The notes under the pieces were generated by a model. The model was given only the letters and a program-made list of their open reading frames with translations. It did no database searches and was not told the origin of the DNA. Both the position numbers and the translations under genes were made by a program. From contig NZ_AUIN01000019.1 of assembly GCF_000423725.1 (NCBI RefSeq), positions 1 to 64,000 of the forward strand: 64,000 nucleotides of DNA. Reading direction: 5' to 3'. The stretch comes from Streptococcus devriesei DSM 19639 (GTDB taxonomy: Bacteria; Bacillota; Bacilli; Lactobacillales; Streptococcaceae). Shown here piece by piece: positions 8,380 to 16,447 of this stretch; within the stretch, counting starts at the first letter, position 1; every line of letters starts with the position of its first letter.

Positions 8380-9002
8380 TGGTAAAAATGATTCTTTTTT
8401 TGTTTTAGCAGTATTAATTTATATTCTGCTCAAGTATCTCATTAACCAGTCCAAACAGCCATCAGGTTTTGTTGGCAGGAGCATGATGAGGATTTGGAAT
8501 AAGGCATACTTACCTATGGCGCAGTGGGCTTTGTCTGTGCTTTCTAAAAAATCTTATGAGTATATCTTGGATATTAGGGGTTGGCAATGGAGCATCGACT
8601 GCCTATCTTGGCCAACTTTTTCCAAATAGCCAAGTCAAGGGGATGGACATTTCTACGGAAGCTATTTCTCAAGCCCAGCAGCTTTATCAGCTAGAAGGAG
8701 TGAGTTTTGATATCATGGATATCAGTCAGCTGTCTTATCCTGATGGCCGTTTTGATCTTGTCTGCGCCTTTCAGACGCATTTTCATTGGCCGGATTTACA
8801 GCAGGCTCTGTCTGAAATCAAGCGCGTGCTGGCAGATGATGGGCTCTTCATCATTGCTTGCGAGCAAAGTAAAGCGACTTATTATTTACCTGATTTGAAA
8901 GACAATAAAGAGTTTGCTGACTATTTGGATAAAATGGGCTTGTGTTTGCTAGATTGCCAAAAACAGGCAGCTTGGCTTTGTTATCTGATTGCAAAACAGT
9001 AG
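8379..9002 (+). pseudogene. Class I SAM-dependent methyltransferase, two frameshifts
   Basis: The intact protein would run from ATG 8379 (overlapping the GrpB stop) to TAG 9000-9002. The frame is broken twice. At the T run 8395-8401 (seven T's) one base is missing, taking MVKMILF out of frame before a hydrophobic VLAVLIYILLKYL stretch. At about 8576 an extra A splits ILDIG from VGNGAST, the SAM-binding motif I. The rest is clearly a methyltransferase, with GMDIS and RFDLVCAFQTHFHWPDL following. A fragment starting at 8556 could be translated but would lack the N-terminal third. Decay, sequencing error or homopolymer phase variation cannot be separated here. Confidence 0.82.
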
Positions 9003-9142
9003 GTGCTAACTTAAACATTTTCTGTTAGAAGATGAAGATCTGTTCTTTGTTTTTAACCTTTTAAATTACTTGTTCATTTTTCGGAAGTCATTCACTTTGG
9101 TTTAGGGTATAATAATAAAAATTGATGAATGAGGAGACTGTA

Positions 9143-10195
9143 ATGATAGAAAATGAACAGCTAAAAGAGCGTTATTACCAAGCTTTGCTGGAACGAGATG
9201 CGCAGTTTGACGGGATTTTCTTTGCGGCCATTAAGTCGACGGGGATTTTTTGTCACGCGACCTGCCGGGCCAGAAAGCCTAAGTTTGAAAACTGTGATTT
9301 TTACGAAAAGGCAGAAGAAGCGCTTTTGGCTGGTTATCGGCCATGCAAAATCTGTCAGCCCTTGTCATATCCGCATCAGCTTCCTGAAGAAGTCAGAATG
9401 CTCATAACAGCTGTAGAAGCTAATCCTGAGAAGCGGTGGGGGGAAGAAGATTTCAAGAGGTTAGGTCTTCATTCGGCAACTGCTAGGCGACAATTCAAAG
9501 AAGTCTACGATATGACCTTTGTTCAGTACGCGCGTGCCCGTCGGATGGGTCTGGCTTTTAAGAATATCAAGGACGGACAGACAGTCATTGATCAGCAGCT
9601 GGCTATGGGTTATCAATCCTCTAGCGGTTTCAATGACGCCTTCAGCCGTATTATGGGAAATCCAGTCAAAAAAACGACTATTAAAGTGCTGACGGCTGCT
9701 TTTATCGCGACACCAATTGGACGAATGCTGGCTCTGGCGGATGAGGAGTATCTCTATCTTTTGGAATTTGAAAATCGACGAGGACTGGAAAGAGAAATAG
9801 AGCGGCTGCGCAGCAGACTGAATGCAAGAATTATCCATGGAACCAATACTCTTTTACAGCAATTGGAGAAAGAGCTAGCTGCCTATTTCTCTGGAACCTT
9901 TGCAGGTTTTACCATTACTCTGTATTTGAGTGGATCAGCCTTTCAGCAAGCAGTTTGGAAACTGCTTCAGAAAATTCCACTTGGAAAAACGGTCACCTAT
10001 AAAGATTTGGCTCTAAAGCTAGGTGATAGCAACAAGGTCAGAGCTGTCGGCAATGCTAACGGAGCTAATCAGATTGCTATTTTGATACCTTGCCACCGTG
10101 TTATTGCCAGTGACGGCAGTTTGGGCGGTTATGGCGGCGGAAAAGAGCGCAAAAAATATCTGTTGGAGCTAGAGAAAAAAATTAAAAAAACATGA
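9143..10195 (+). CDS. ada: Ada: bifunctional DNA repair methyltransferase and AraC-type regulator
   Basis: Ada removes methyl groups from DNA phosphotriesters and O6-methylguanine and, once methylated, activates alkylation-repair genes. The 350-residue protein has the full three-part layout. The Ada zinc domain uses C37, C41, C68 and C71, almost the E. coli numbering. An AraC-type helix-turn-helix covers about residues 90-170, and the C-terminal methyltransferase has the acceptor Cys in PCHRV (C317). ATG 9143 is preferred over TTG 9122 because GAGGAG (9131-9136) lies seven bases before it. A -10 TATAAT is at 9108-9113. It nearly overlaps the peptidase gene downstream. Confidence 0.93.
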   Translation: MIENEQLKERYYQALLERDAQFDGIFFAAIKSTGIFCHATCRARKPKFENCDFYEKAEEALLAGYRPCKICQPLSYPHQLPEEVRMLITAVEANPEKRWGEEDFKRLGLHSATARRQFKEVYDMTFVQYARARRMGLAFKNIKDGQTVIDQQLAMGYQSSSGFNDAFSRIMGNPVKKTTIKVLTAAFIATPIGRMLALADEEYLYLLEFENRRGLEREIERLRSRLNARIIHGTNTLLQQLEKELAAYFSGTFAGFTITLYLSGSAFQQAVWKLLQKIPLGKTVTYKDLALKLGDSNKVRAVGNANGANQIAILIPCHRVIASDGSLGGYGGGKERKKYLLELEKKIKKT

Positions 10196-10209
10196 CTGGG
10201 AGACAATTC

Positions 10210-10827
10210 ATGAAAACATTATTTTTATGTTCTTATTTTGCAGAAGTGCGGCCTTTATTTGAGAAATTCGCAGAACAATATGAGTTGGAAAAGAAAGTCC
10301 TTTTCATTCCCACAGCTGGAGATGTCGAAGAGTACAGGGACTATATTGATGAAGGCAGGGCTATTTTTGCAGATTTGCAATTTGATGTTGTTCCTCTGGA
10401 TATAGCAGCAGCGACAGAGACGGTGGTGCGGGAAAAACTAGCACAAGCGTCTTGTCTCTACATTTCAGGCGGCAATACTTTTTATCTTTTACAGGAATTA
10501 AAGCGAAAAAATTTACTGCCTTTGATCCGCGAACGCATCAATCAAGGAATGGTTTATGTCGGTGAATCAGCTGGTGCCATCATTGCTTCCAATGATATTT
10601 CTTACAGCCAAATCATGGATGATAAGAGTCTAACATCAGATCTGACAGATTATGCTGCCTTAGGTCTAGTTGATTTTTCTGTTTTGCCGCATTGGGGTGA
10701 ATCTCCTTTTGAAGAAATAACCGAGCAGACAGCAGCCGTCTATGAAGGACAGCTCCAGCTGCTTAAATTAACTAACCAACAGGCTGTTTTGGTGAACGAT
10801 AATAAGTATACAGTAGAAAACAATTAA
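10210..10827 (+). CDS. pepE: Peptidase E (S51 family)
   Basis: A 205-residue cytoplasmic dipeptidase of family S51, which in characterised members cleaves Asp-X dipeptides. Family features are the IPTAGDVEEYRDYI start region and YISGGNTFYLL (about residues 86-96). The nucleophile elbow GESAGAI (about 118-124) holds the catalytic Ser. ATG 10210 is chosen over 10192 because it follows GGGAGACA and starts directly at MKTLFLCSYF. It lies behind ada and is probably read from the same promoter. Confidence 0.87.
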   Translation: MKTLFLCSYFAEVRPLFEKFAEQYELEKKVLFIPTAGDVEEYRDYIDEGRAIFADLQFDVVPLDIAAATETVVREKLAQASCLYISGGNTFYLLQELKRKNLLPLIRERINQGMVYVGESAGAIIASNDISYSQIMDDKSLTSDLTDYAALGLVDFSVLPHWGESPFEEITEQTAAVYEGQLQLLKLTNQQAVLVNDNKYTVENN

Positions 10828-10828
10828 T

Positions 10829-10859
10829 AGCGGACTGGGGTATTTTTACCGCGCTTTTT
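10829..10859 (+). terminator. Probable terminator after peptidase E
   Basis: AGCG/CGCT (10829-10832 with 10852-10855) encloses GGTA/TACC, followed by five T's. Confidence 0.6.
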
Positions 10860-10940
10860 AACAGAAGCAGATTTGTTTAGTAAACTTTCCTTGCTTGAAA
10901 AGCAGGGATTTTCTTTTATCGTACATTTTGAGAGCTTTTT

Positions 10941-10949
10941 TGTTATAAT
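10941..10949 (+). promoter_or_regulatory. Extended -10 promoter giving a leaderless start
   Basis: TGT-TATAAT (10941-10949) ends seven bases before the ATG at 10957. Transcription is therefore expected to begin at or within a base of the start codon, and there is no ribosome site between them. Confidence 0.65.
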
Positions 10950-10956
10950 GGAAACT

Positions 10957-11454
10957 ATGAACGAGCAAGAAAAAATCGCAAATTACAAACTTATGCTGGC
11001 TCAAGTAAAAGCGCTTTTTACTGATGAGCGTAATGCAATGGCTAATCTAGCCAATGCCAGTGCTCTTTTGAAGATGGCTCTGCCTCGCTCTGTTTTTACA
11101 GGTTTTTATCTGTTTGATGGCCGTGAATTGATCTTGGGTCCTTTTCAGGGGGCGGTGTCTTGTGTGCATATTGCTCTTGGCAAAGGGGTCTGCGGTGAAT
11201 CCGCTCAGAAGCATCAAACGCTAATTGTGGAGGATGTGACCAAGCATGCCAACTACATTTCCTGCGATTCTGCGGCTAAATCAGAAATCGTGGTGCCTAT
11301 GGTTGTAGACGGCCAGCTAGTGGGAGTTCTGGATTTGGACTCTTCGGAGCTTGCAGATTACGATGCCATTGATCAAACTTATTTGGAACGATTTGTAGCA
11401 CTTTTGCTTGAAAAAACGGATTGGAATTTTGACATGTTTGGAGTAAAAAACTGA
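10957..11454 (+). CDS. Free methionine-(R)-sulfoxide reductase, GAF domain
   Basis: A 165-residue single GAF-domain protein that reduces free methionine-R-sulfoxide, part of oxidative-stress repair. The three family cysteines are C69 (AVSCVHI), C79 (GKGVCGE) and C103 (YISCDS). Their spacing of 10 and 24 is the same as that of the E. coli enzyme, and SEIVVPM follows. ATG 10957 is chosen although a longer frame opens at 10873, because the -10 element lies at 10944-10949. The last base of its stop codon (A, 11454) is the first base of the dnaX start (TGATG). Confidence 0.88.
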   Translation: MNEQEKIANYKLMLAQVKALFTDERNAMANLANASALLKMALPRSVFTGFYLFDGRELILGPFQGAVSCVHIALGKGVCGESAQKHQTLIVEDVTKHANYISCDSAAKSEIVVPMVVDGQLVGVLDLDSSELADYDAIDQTYLERFVALLLEKTDWNFDMFGVKN

Positions 11455-13124
11455 TGTATCAAGCCCTTTATCGAAAATACAGAAGCCAGACTTTTGATGA
11501 AATGGTTGGGCAGGAAGTTGTGGCAACGACCTTAAAGCAGGCGGTTGCTTTAGGCAAAATCAGCCATGCTTATTTGTTTTCAGGTCCGCGCGGAACAGGA
11601 AAGACCAGTGCTGCCAAGATTTTTGCCAAAGCCATGAACTGTCCTCATCAAAAAGACGGCGAACCCTGCAACCAGTGTGATATCTGCCATGATATTACCA
11701 ACGGCAGTCTTGAAGACGTCATCGAAATTGATGCGGCGTCAAACAATGGGGTTGATGAAATCCGGGAAATTCGTGACAAATCAACCTATGCACCTAGCCG
11801 AGCCACTTACAAGGTTTACATCATTGATGAAGTTCATATGCTGTCTGCCGGTGCCTTTAATGCTCTGTTAAAAACGCTTGAAGAGCCGACAGAGAACGTC
11901 GTCTTTATCCTAGCGACAACCGAACTGCACAAGATTCCTGCGACTATCTTGTCACGGGTGCAGCGTTTTGAATTTAAGACCATTAAAACCAAGGCTATTC
12001 AGGAGCATCTGGCAGAAATCCTTCAAAAAGAAGGGGTTGCCTTTGACGAAGAAGCTCTCAGCTTGATTGCCAAACGAGCCGAGGGCGGCATGCGGGATGC
12101 CCTTTCTATCTTGGATCAGGCTCTCAGCTTGACTGCCGATAAGCATGTTTCGCTGGAAATAGCCGAAGAAATTACCGGCAGTATCAGCCTGAGTGCTCTG
12201 GATAATTATGTGTCAGATCTTTTAAACCATGATGCCAGTCAGGCGTTGAGCGATCTGGAAATTATTTTTGACAGCGGCAAAAGCATGAGCCGTTTTGCGA
12301 CAGACTTGCTCAACTATTTTAGAGATATTTTGATAGTTCAGGCAGGCGGTGACAATACACATCAAGGGCAGGCCTTTCAGGACAATTTATCCCTGTCTCA
12401 GGATGCTGTTTTCAGAATGATTGATGTCGTGACTAAGAGTCTGCCGGAAATAAAAAACGGAACACATCCTAAAATCTATGCGGAAATGATGACCATACGG
12501 CTGAGTGAAGAAGACAAAAAAGCTCAGACGCAGGAACTTCCGGCCAATATTGCTCAGGAAATTGACGGATTAAAAGCAGAAGTCAAAGAATTAAAACAGG
12601 CACTGCAGTCTGTCAAAAAAACAGAGCCAATCAAAGAACCGCAGAAGCAAAAAACCAAGACTTTCCGCTACAAGGTGGATAAGGACAAGGTCATGACTAT
12701 CATGCAGGAAACAGTGGCAGACAGCCAAAAGTCCCGCCAGTATCTGGATGCTCTCAAAAGTTCCTGGAATGAGATTTTAGACAATATTTCAATGCAGGAC
12801 CGGGCTTTGCTGATGGGGTCTGAACCCGTCCTTGCCAACAGTGAAAATGCGATTTTAGCTTTTGATGCCGCTTTTAATGCCGAGCAGGTCATGAAACGAT
12901 CGAACCTCAATGACATTTTTGGCAATATCATGAGTCAGGCGTCCGGCTTTTCACCTAAGATCATGGCTGTGCCGCGGGCAGACTTCAACGCTATCCGCAG
13001 CGAATTTGCCCAGAGTATCAAAGCAACTAAGACTGACCAAGATGAAAAACCTGACAAAGAAGCCGATTTTATTCCGGAAGGCTTTGACTTTTTGGCAGAT
13101 AAGATCAGTCTGGAAGAAGAATGA
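11454..13124 (+). CDS. dnaX: DNA polymerase III subunit tau/gamma
   Basis: DnaX is the clamp-loader ATPase of the replisome. The 556-residue protein has the Walker A motif GPRGTGKT near residue 45 and a four-cysteine zinc site (CPHQKDGEPCNQCDIC, about residues 64-79). The Walker B/sensor region YIIDEVHMLS (about 122-131) is followed by the arginine-finger motif LSRVQRFEFK (about 169-178). A lysine-rich, partly coiled linker (about residues 370-410) leads to the tau-specific C-terminus. The start shares one base with the stop of the sulfoxide reductase gene, suggesting coupled expression. Confidence 0.96.
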   Translation: MYQALYRKYRSQTFDEMVGQEVVATTLKQAVALGKISHAYLFSGPRGTGKTSAAKIFAKAMNCPHQKDGEPCNQCDICHDITNGSLEDVIEIDAASNNGVDEIREIRDKSTYAPSRATYKVYIIDEVHMLSAGAFNALLKTLEEPTENVVFILATTELHKIPATILSRVQRFEFKTIKTKAIQEHLAEILQKEGVAFDEEALSLIAKRAEGGMRDALSILDQALSLTADKHVSLEIAEEITGSISLSALDNYVSDLLNHDASQALSDLEIIFDSGKSMSRFATDLLNYFRDILIVQAGGDNTHQGQAFQDNLSLSQDAVFRMIDVVTKSLPEIKNGTHPKIYAEMMTIRLSEEDKKAQTQELPANIAQEIDGLKAEVKELKQALQSVKKTEPIKEPQKQKTKTFRYKVDKDKVMTIMQETVADSQKSRQYLDALKSSWNEILDNISMQDRALLMGSEPVLANSENAILAFDAAFNAEQVMKRSNLNDIFGNIMSQASGFSPKIMAVPRADFNAIRSEFAQSIKATKTDQDEKPDKEADFIPEGFDFLADKISLEEE

Positions 13125-13187
13125 GGCGCCTTGCGCAGCTGTTTTTGAAAACGTATTGATGTGTCAGAAGTGCTGAAGTTACATAGA

Positions 13188-13215
13188 AAAAAGCCGGTGA
13201 ATTCACCGGCTTTTT
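13188..13215. terminator. Perfectly palindromic terminator after dnaX
   Basis: AAAAAGCCGGTG and its exact complement meet at GAATTC. A's on one side and T's on the other make it usable from either direction. Confidence 0.88.
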
Positions 13216-13284
13216 AAGTATATTGATTTTTGATTTTATGAAAAAGATAGAGGCAGATGTGCTTTCTGTATGTAAAAACGAAAT

Positions 13285-13324
13285 AAGGCTATACGTACAA
13301 ATCTTTTTGTATCAGCCTTTTTTT
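13285..13324 (+). terminator. Second hairpin with T tract before the DUF3272 gene
   Basis: AAGGCT/AGCCTT (13285-13290 with 13313-13318) plus inner pairs, then T's to 13324. No gene directly precedes it, so it may back up the first terminator. Confidence 0.55.
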
Positions 13325-13325
13325 C

Positions 13326-13334
13326 TGGTACAAT
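13326..13334 (+). promoter_or_regulatory. Extended -10 promoter of the DUF3272 gene
   Basis: TGG-TACAAT (13326-13334) lies six bases before ATG 13341, so the mRNA is expected to start at the start codon. Confidence 0.6.
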
Positions 13335-13340
13335 AAGGGT

Positions 13341-13535
13341 ATGTTAAAACAAGACTTTGCTGTCATGGTGCTGATAACCGTGACTGAAACGATTTTTTTC
13401 AATGATGCTGTTTTAGACGGTCAGTATTTTTGGGCCGGCTTTTGGGGGCTTTTGCTGTTTCGCAGTCTGCGCAAGGCCTATCTCATCACTAAGTTTACCA
13501 AGGCAGTACTGGCGGCTACCAGGAAGAAAGACTGA
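13341..13535 (+). CDS. DUF3272 family small protein
   Basis: A 64-residue protein with a central hydrophobic stretch (about residues 26-41, YFWAGFWGLLLF) flanked by an acidic N-terminal part and a basic C-terminus ending TRKKD. It matches the streptococcal DUF3272 family as I recall it; the function is unknown. It is convergent with birA and the two 3' ends overlap by 20 bases (13516-13535), so antisense 3' ends are expected. The start is apparently leaderless. Confidence 0.75.
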   Translation: MLKQDFAVMVLITVTETIFFNDAVLDGQYFWAGFWGLLLFRSLRKAYLITKFTKAVLAATRKKD

Positions 13536-14451
13536 TTTCCCCGCTGTTAAGCACCTTTTCTTCCCCGTTTTCCAGCTGAACAATGAGCTGTCCTGCATCA
13601 GTGATATCTACGGCTGTTCCTCTGTAAGTAACATCATTTTCCACAAAGGTCACTTGTCTGTCTAGGACGAGTGATTTTTCTTTGTAGACCTTGATGAGAT
13701 CGGCTTTAGGGATGTTAAAAAAGATGTTCCAGATTTCAGCAATGAGTTCATTGCGCGTGACAGTGGGCTTTTCTGAAAAAAGACTGGCTGCCTTGTCCTT
13801 TAAATCCTCAGGAAAATCGGTCACATGAAAATTAATCCCCATACCGATAATGACATCGGTAATGAGCCCAGTTTCAATGGAGGAGACAGCTTCGGTTAAA
13901 ATGCCGGCAATCTTTTTGCCGTCTAGGTAAATGTCATTGACCCACTTAATTTCAGGTTCAATTCCAGTCAGCCTTGAAATAGCCTTAATCAGACTGGAGG
14001 CAACCATCAAGGTATAAGCAGGGAGTTCTTTAAAGGGAAGTTCAGGGTGCAGATGCAAGGACATATAAATCCCGCCGGACTCCGGAGCAAAAAACTGCCG
14101 GCTAAAGCGCCCCTTGGCAGCTTTTTGGCTGGGAGCCAGATAAAGAGCCGGCACAGGGTCTTTTTTGTCAATTCCGGCCTTAGCATCCAGCTGGGTAGAC
14201 GTGCTTTTTTCATTGAAAAAGACTTTGATTCCAGTCGCTTTTTCAATTTCTTCAGGCAGAAAAAGGTCTCCTGCAATCAGGCGATAGCCCCGGTTTTTAA
14301 CGGACTCAATCACAAGTCCTTTGGTTTCCAAGGTCTGAATGGCTTTCCAGACAGCTGTCCGAGAAATATCAAGTTCTTTTCCCAAAACCTCTCCGGTTAC
14401 AAAATCATCTGCCTGAGCCAATACCTGATAAATTTTTTCATATGTTTTCAT
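13516..14451 (-). CDS. birA: Biotin-[acetyl-CoA carboxylase] ligase / biotin operon repressor
   Basis: BirA activates biotin and attaches it to carboxylases. The form with an N-terminal helix-turn-helix also represses biotin genes. Of its 311 residues, about 5-60 form the helix-turn-helix (DISRTAVWKAIQTLE) and the rest the ligase and C-terminal SH3-like domains. The substrate region KWVNDIYLDGKKIAGILTE (about residues 180-198) is well kept. The biotin-binding loop reads AAKGRFSRQF, where GRGRxGR is usual, a mild departure. The ribosome site AGGGG lies just upstream of the ATG. It is transcribed away from the OYE gene. Confidence 0.93.
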   Translation of the reverse strand: MKTYEKIYQVLAQADDFVTGEVLGKELDISRTAVWKAIQTLETKGLVIESVKNRGYRLIAGDLFLPEEIEKATGIKVFFNEKSTSTQLDAKAGIDKKDPVPALYLAPSQKAAKGRFSRQFFAPESGGIYMSLHLHPELPFKELPAYTLMVASSLIKAISRLTGIEPEIKWVNDIYLDGKKIAGILTEAVSSIETGLITDVIIGMGINFHVTDFPEDLKDKAASLFSEKPTVTRNELIAEIWNIFFNIPKADLIKVYKEKSLVLDRQVTFVENDVTYRGTAVDITDAGQLIVQLENGEEKVLNSGEISLSSW

Positions 14452-14650
14452 GCTTTTACCCCTATCAGCAACCTATTTTATTATATTGTAGCATAAATAG
14501 ACAGTTGTGGGGAAAGGGCATTATTTTTTACTCTAATAAGATATAAAAAAGCAGTTATTTTCACTGTATTACCTCCTTAGACCAGCATCTTTAACAGGCC
14601 GAAATAATTTGGCTGTGCGCTTGTTTTTCCCCGTCTTTTTCCTTCTTTAG

Positions 14651-14681
14651 TGCTATAATGAAAGTGATAAAACGTTTTCAC
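14651..14681 (+). promoter_or_regulatory. Extended -10 promoter with overlapping AAAACGTTTT operator-like palindrome
   Basis: TGC-TATAAT (14651-14659) is followed by GTGATAAAACGTTTTCAC (14664-14681). This is a near-palindrome around a central CG, resembling LacI-family/cre sites but with one extra base in the left arm. A protein bound here would cover the transcription start of the OYE gene. Confidence 0.55.
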
Positions 14682-14699
14682 AATAAGGAGATGGAAAAA

Positions 14700-15899
14700 A
14701 TGGTTCATCAACTGACAGATGAGGTTGTTTTTCGTCATGGTGCAAAAGTGCACAATCGCATCGTCCTGCCGCCTATGCTGACCTTCTCAGGCAAGGAAGG
14801 CGGTTTTGCGTCTGAGGATACACTGGACTATTATGGCGCCCGTTCGCAGGCCGGAGGACTCTTGATTGCTGAGTATCACTATGTCAGTGAAACCGGCGGA
14901 CCATGTACGCCGGCCGGCTTTCCCGAGCAGCTGGGGATCTATGATGATGCGCACTTTGAGTCTATCAAATCCATTGCGCAGGCCTTGAAGAAAGATGGCA
15001 ATAAGGCTATTTTGCAGATTCATCACGGCGGCCGTGAAGCTATGGGACGCGCTGCTAAGGGCAAAGAAGTTCTGGCGCCGTCAGCCATAGACTTTTCATT
15101 CTTGTCCTATCCTGTTCGTGAAATGACAGGGGACGAAATTGAAGAAATTATCAAAGATTTTGGCCGTGCTGCCAAGCGGGCTATTGACGCTGGTTTTGAC
15201 GGTGTCGAAATCCACGGGGCTAACCACTATGGTATCCAGCAGTTCTTCTCAGCCTTTTCCAATCACCGAACGGATAAGTGGGGCGGTTCTTTGGAAAAAC
15301 GGATGGCTTTTCCGCTGGCGGTTGTTCACGAAGTTAAGCGCGTGGTGGCCCAGTATGCACCCGATGATTTCATCGTCGGCTATCGCATCAGTCCGGAAGA
15401 GATTCACGGGGACACCATCGGCTATACCTACAAGGATGCGCTGGCCTTAATCAAGGAAGTCATCAAAAACGACCTTGACTACATTCATCTTTCCCTGTGG
15501 AATGGCTACGCTTCTAAGCCGCAAGGCGCTGAACGTTCTTTTGCGGAATACTTCAAGGAAATCCTGGATGATCAGACCAAGCTGATTGTTGTCGGCGGTG
15601 TTTTCTCAGAAGAAGCTGCTAAGGATGCTGTTGAGAATTACACAGATTTGATTGCGGTTGGGCGCGGTACGATTGTAGATCCTCTCTTTGGCAAAAAGAT
15701 TGATGATGGTCAAGGTGACACCATTGCTCACGAGATATCTCCTGAGCAGCTGGAAAAAGCACATTGGACACCCGGTTTATTGCAGGCCTTTACCACAGAA
15801 GGATCCTTTGGTTTGCCGCCTATTCCGGGCAGTGATTCTATCAAGCACCTTAACAAAGGAATGCCGGAAGGTTTCAAAGGCTTCTCAAATGCGAATTAG
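14700..15899 (+). CDS. NADH-dependent flavin oxidoreductase (Old Yellow Enzyme family)
   Basis: A 399-residue FMN-dependent TIM-barrel oxidoreductase that reduces activated C=C bonds in characterised relatives. It has NRIVLPPMLTFSGKEGG near the N-terminus and ILQIHHGGREA (about residues 102-112) with the substrate-binding HH pair. FDGVEIHGANHYGIQQFFSAFSNHRTDKWGGSLEKRM (about 164-200) follows, and the phosphate-binding VGRG is near 321. ATG 14700 is chosen because AAGGAG (14685-14690) lies nine bases upstream. ATG 14691 would touch it. It is a single gene. Confidence 0.9.
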   Translation: MVHQLTDEVVFRHGAKVHNRIVLPPMLTFSGKEGGFASEDTLDYYGARSQAGGLLIAEYHYVSETGGPCTPAGFPEQLGIYDDAHFESIKSIAQALKKDGNKAILQIHHGGREAMGRAAKGKEVLAPSAIDFSFLSYPVREMTGDEIEEIIKDFGRAAKRAIDAGFDGVEIHGANHYGIQQFFSAFSNHRTDKWGGSLEKRMAFPLAVVHEVKRVVAQYAPDDFIVGYRISPEEIHGDTIGYTYKDALALIKEVIKNDLDYIHLSLWNGYASKPQGAERSFAEYFKEILDDQTKLIVVGGVFSEEAAKDAVENYTDLIAVGRGTIVDPLFGKKIDDGQGDTIAHEISPEQLEKAHWTPGLLQAFTTEGSFGLPPIPGSDSIKHLNKGMPEGFKGFSNAN

Positions 15900-15946
15900 G
15901 CGTTTGAAAGAAGCAAAAACAACAGCAGACAATTATGTCTGATTAG

Positions 15947-15990
15947 AAAGCAGATGTGCTGAGCTTTTTGGTTCAGGCTCTGCTTTTTTT
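15947..15990 (+). terminator. Terminator after the OYE gene
   Basis: Outer stem AAAGCAG/CTGCTTT (15947-15953 with 15980-15986) and inner stem CTGAGC/GTTCAG, then a T tract to 15990. Confidence 0.75.
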
Positions 15991-16360
15991 ATTTCTACAG
16001 TAAGGAGAAAAGTGACTGATACCATTAGCAAAACTTATATCTTGGCATTTTTAAAAAATATAGTTCGTATTTGCTAAAAACATGGTACAATAGAAACGTT
16101 ATGAGTCCCGATAAGACATCCCTTGCGGCTGACTTTTCTCTGCCGGCTTGTTTTGAGAGGTTTAAAACCGTAAAATAGCCAATCCGGATAAAAGAAATCA
16201 GCTGACAAATTAAAATTGCAGCGTCTTGCTAGGGCTTTGGTTTAGCCTGACAGTTTCTGACAGGCTTTGTCAAGCTCATCGGCTGTGATTTGGTTGTGCA
16301 GGATGGTACTTTGTAACTCACTGGAAATGTCTGCTGCTGAAATGATGATGATTTTCTGTA
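15991..16360 (+). other. Long intergenic region upstream of the metK riboswitch
   Basis: About 370 bases without a clear gene. An extended -10 element TGG-TACAAT is at 16083-16091 and is the best candidate for the metK promoter, which would give a leader of about 350 bases. A 25-codon frame starts at ATG 16101, nine bases after that -10. On the minus strand 16242-16373 is open for 43 codons from a TTG, with protein-like composition (ISAADISSEL). I recognise neither frame. Confidence 0.4.
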
Positions 16361-16447
16361 ATGGATGTTTCAAGGAAATTTATTTCCGACATATTTTGGC
16401 GCACAGAGTGCTGAAATGAAAATTTAATGATATGGGGGGACATTTTT
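16361..16447 (+). promoter_or_regulatory. S(MK) box (SAM-III) riboswitch of metK
   Basis: The leader just before metK fits the S(MK) box, which binds S-adenosylmethionine and hides the ribosome site. Visible parts are the helix GTTTCA/TGAAAT (16367-16372 with 16412-16417), the hairpin GGAAAT/ATTTCC (16374-16379 with 16382-16387) and the small hairpin GCAC/GTGC (16401-16404 with 16408-16411). The Shine-Dalgarno GGGGGGA (16434-16440) can pair with the TTTCC strand. S(MK) boxes are known upstream of metK in Lactobacillales, and the ATG follows eight bases later. SAM should reduce translation. Confidence 0.88.
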
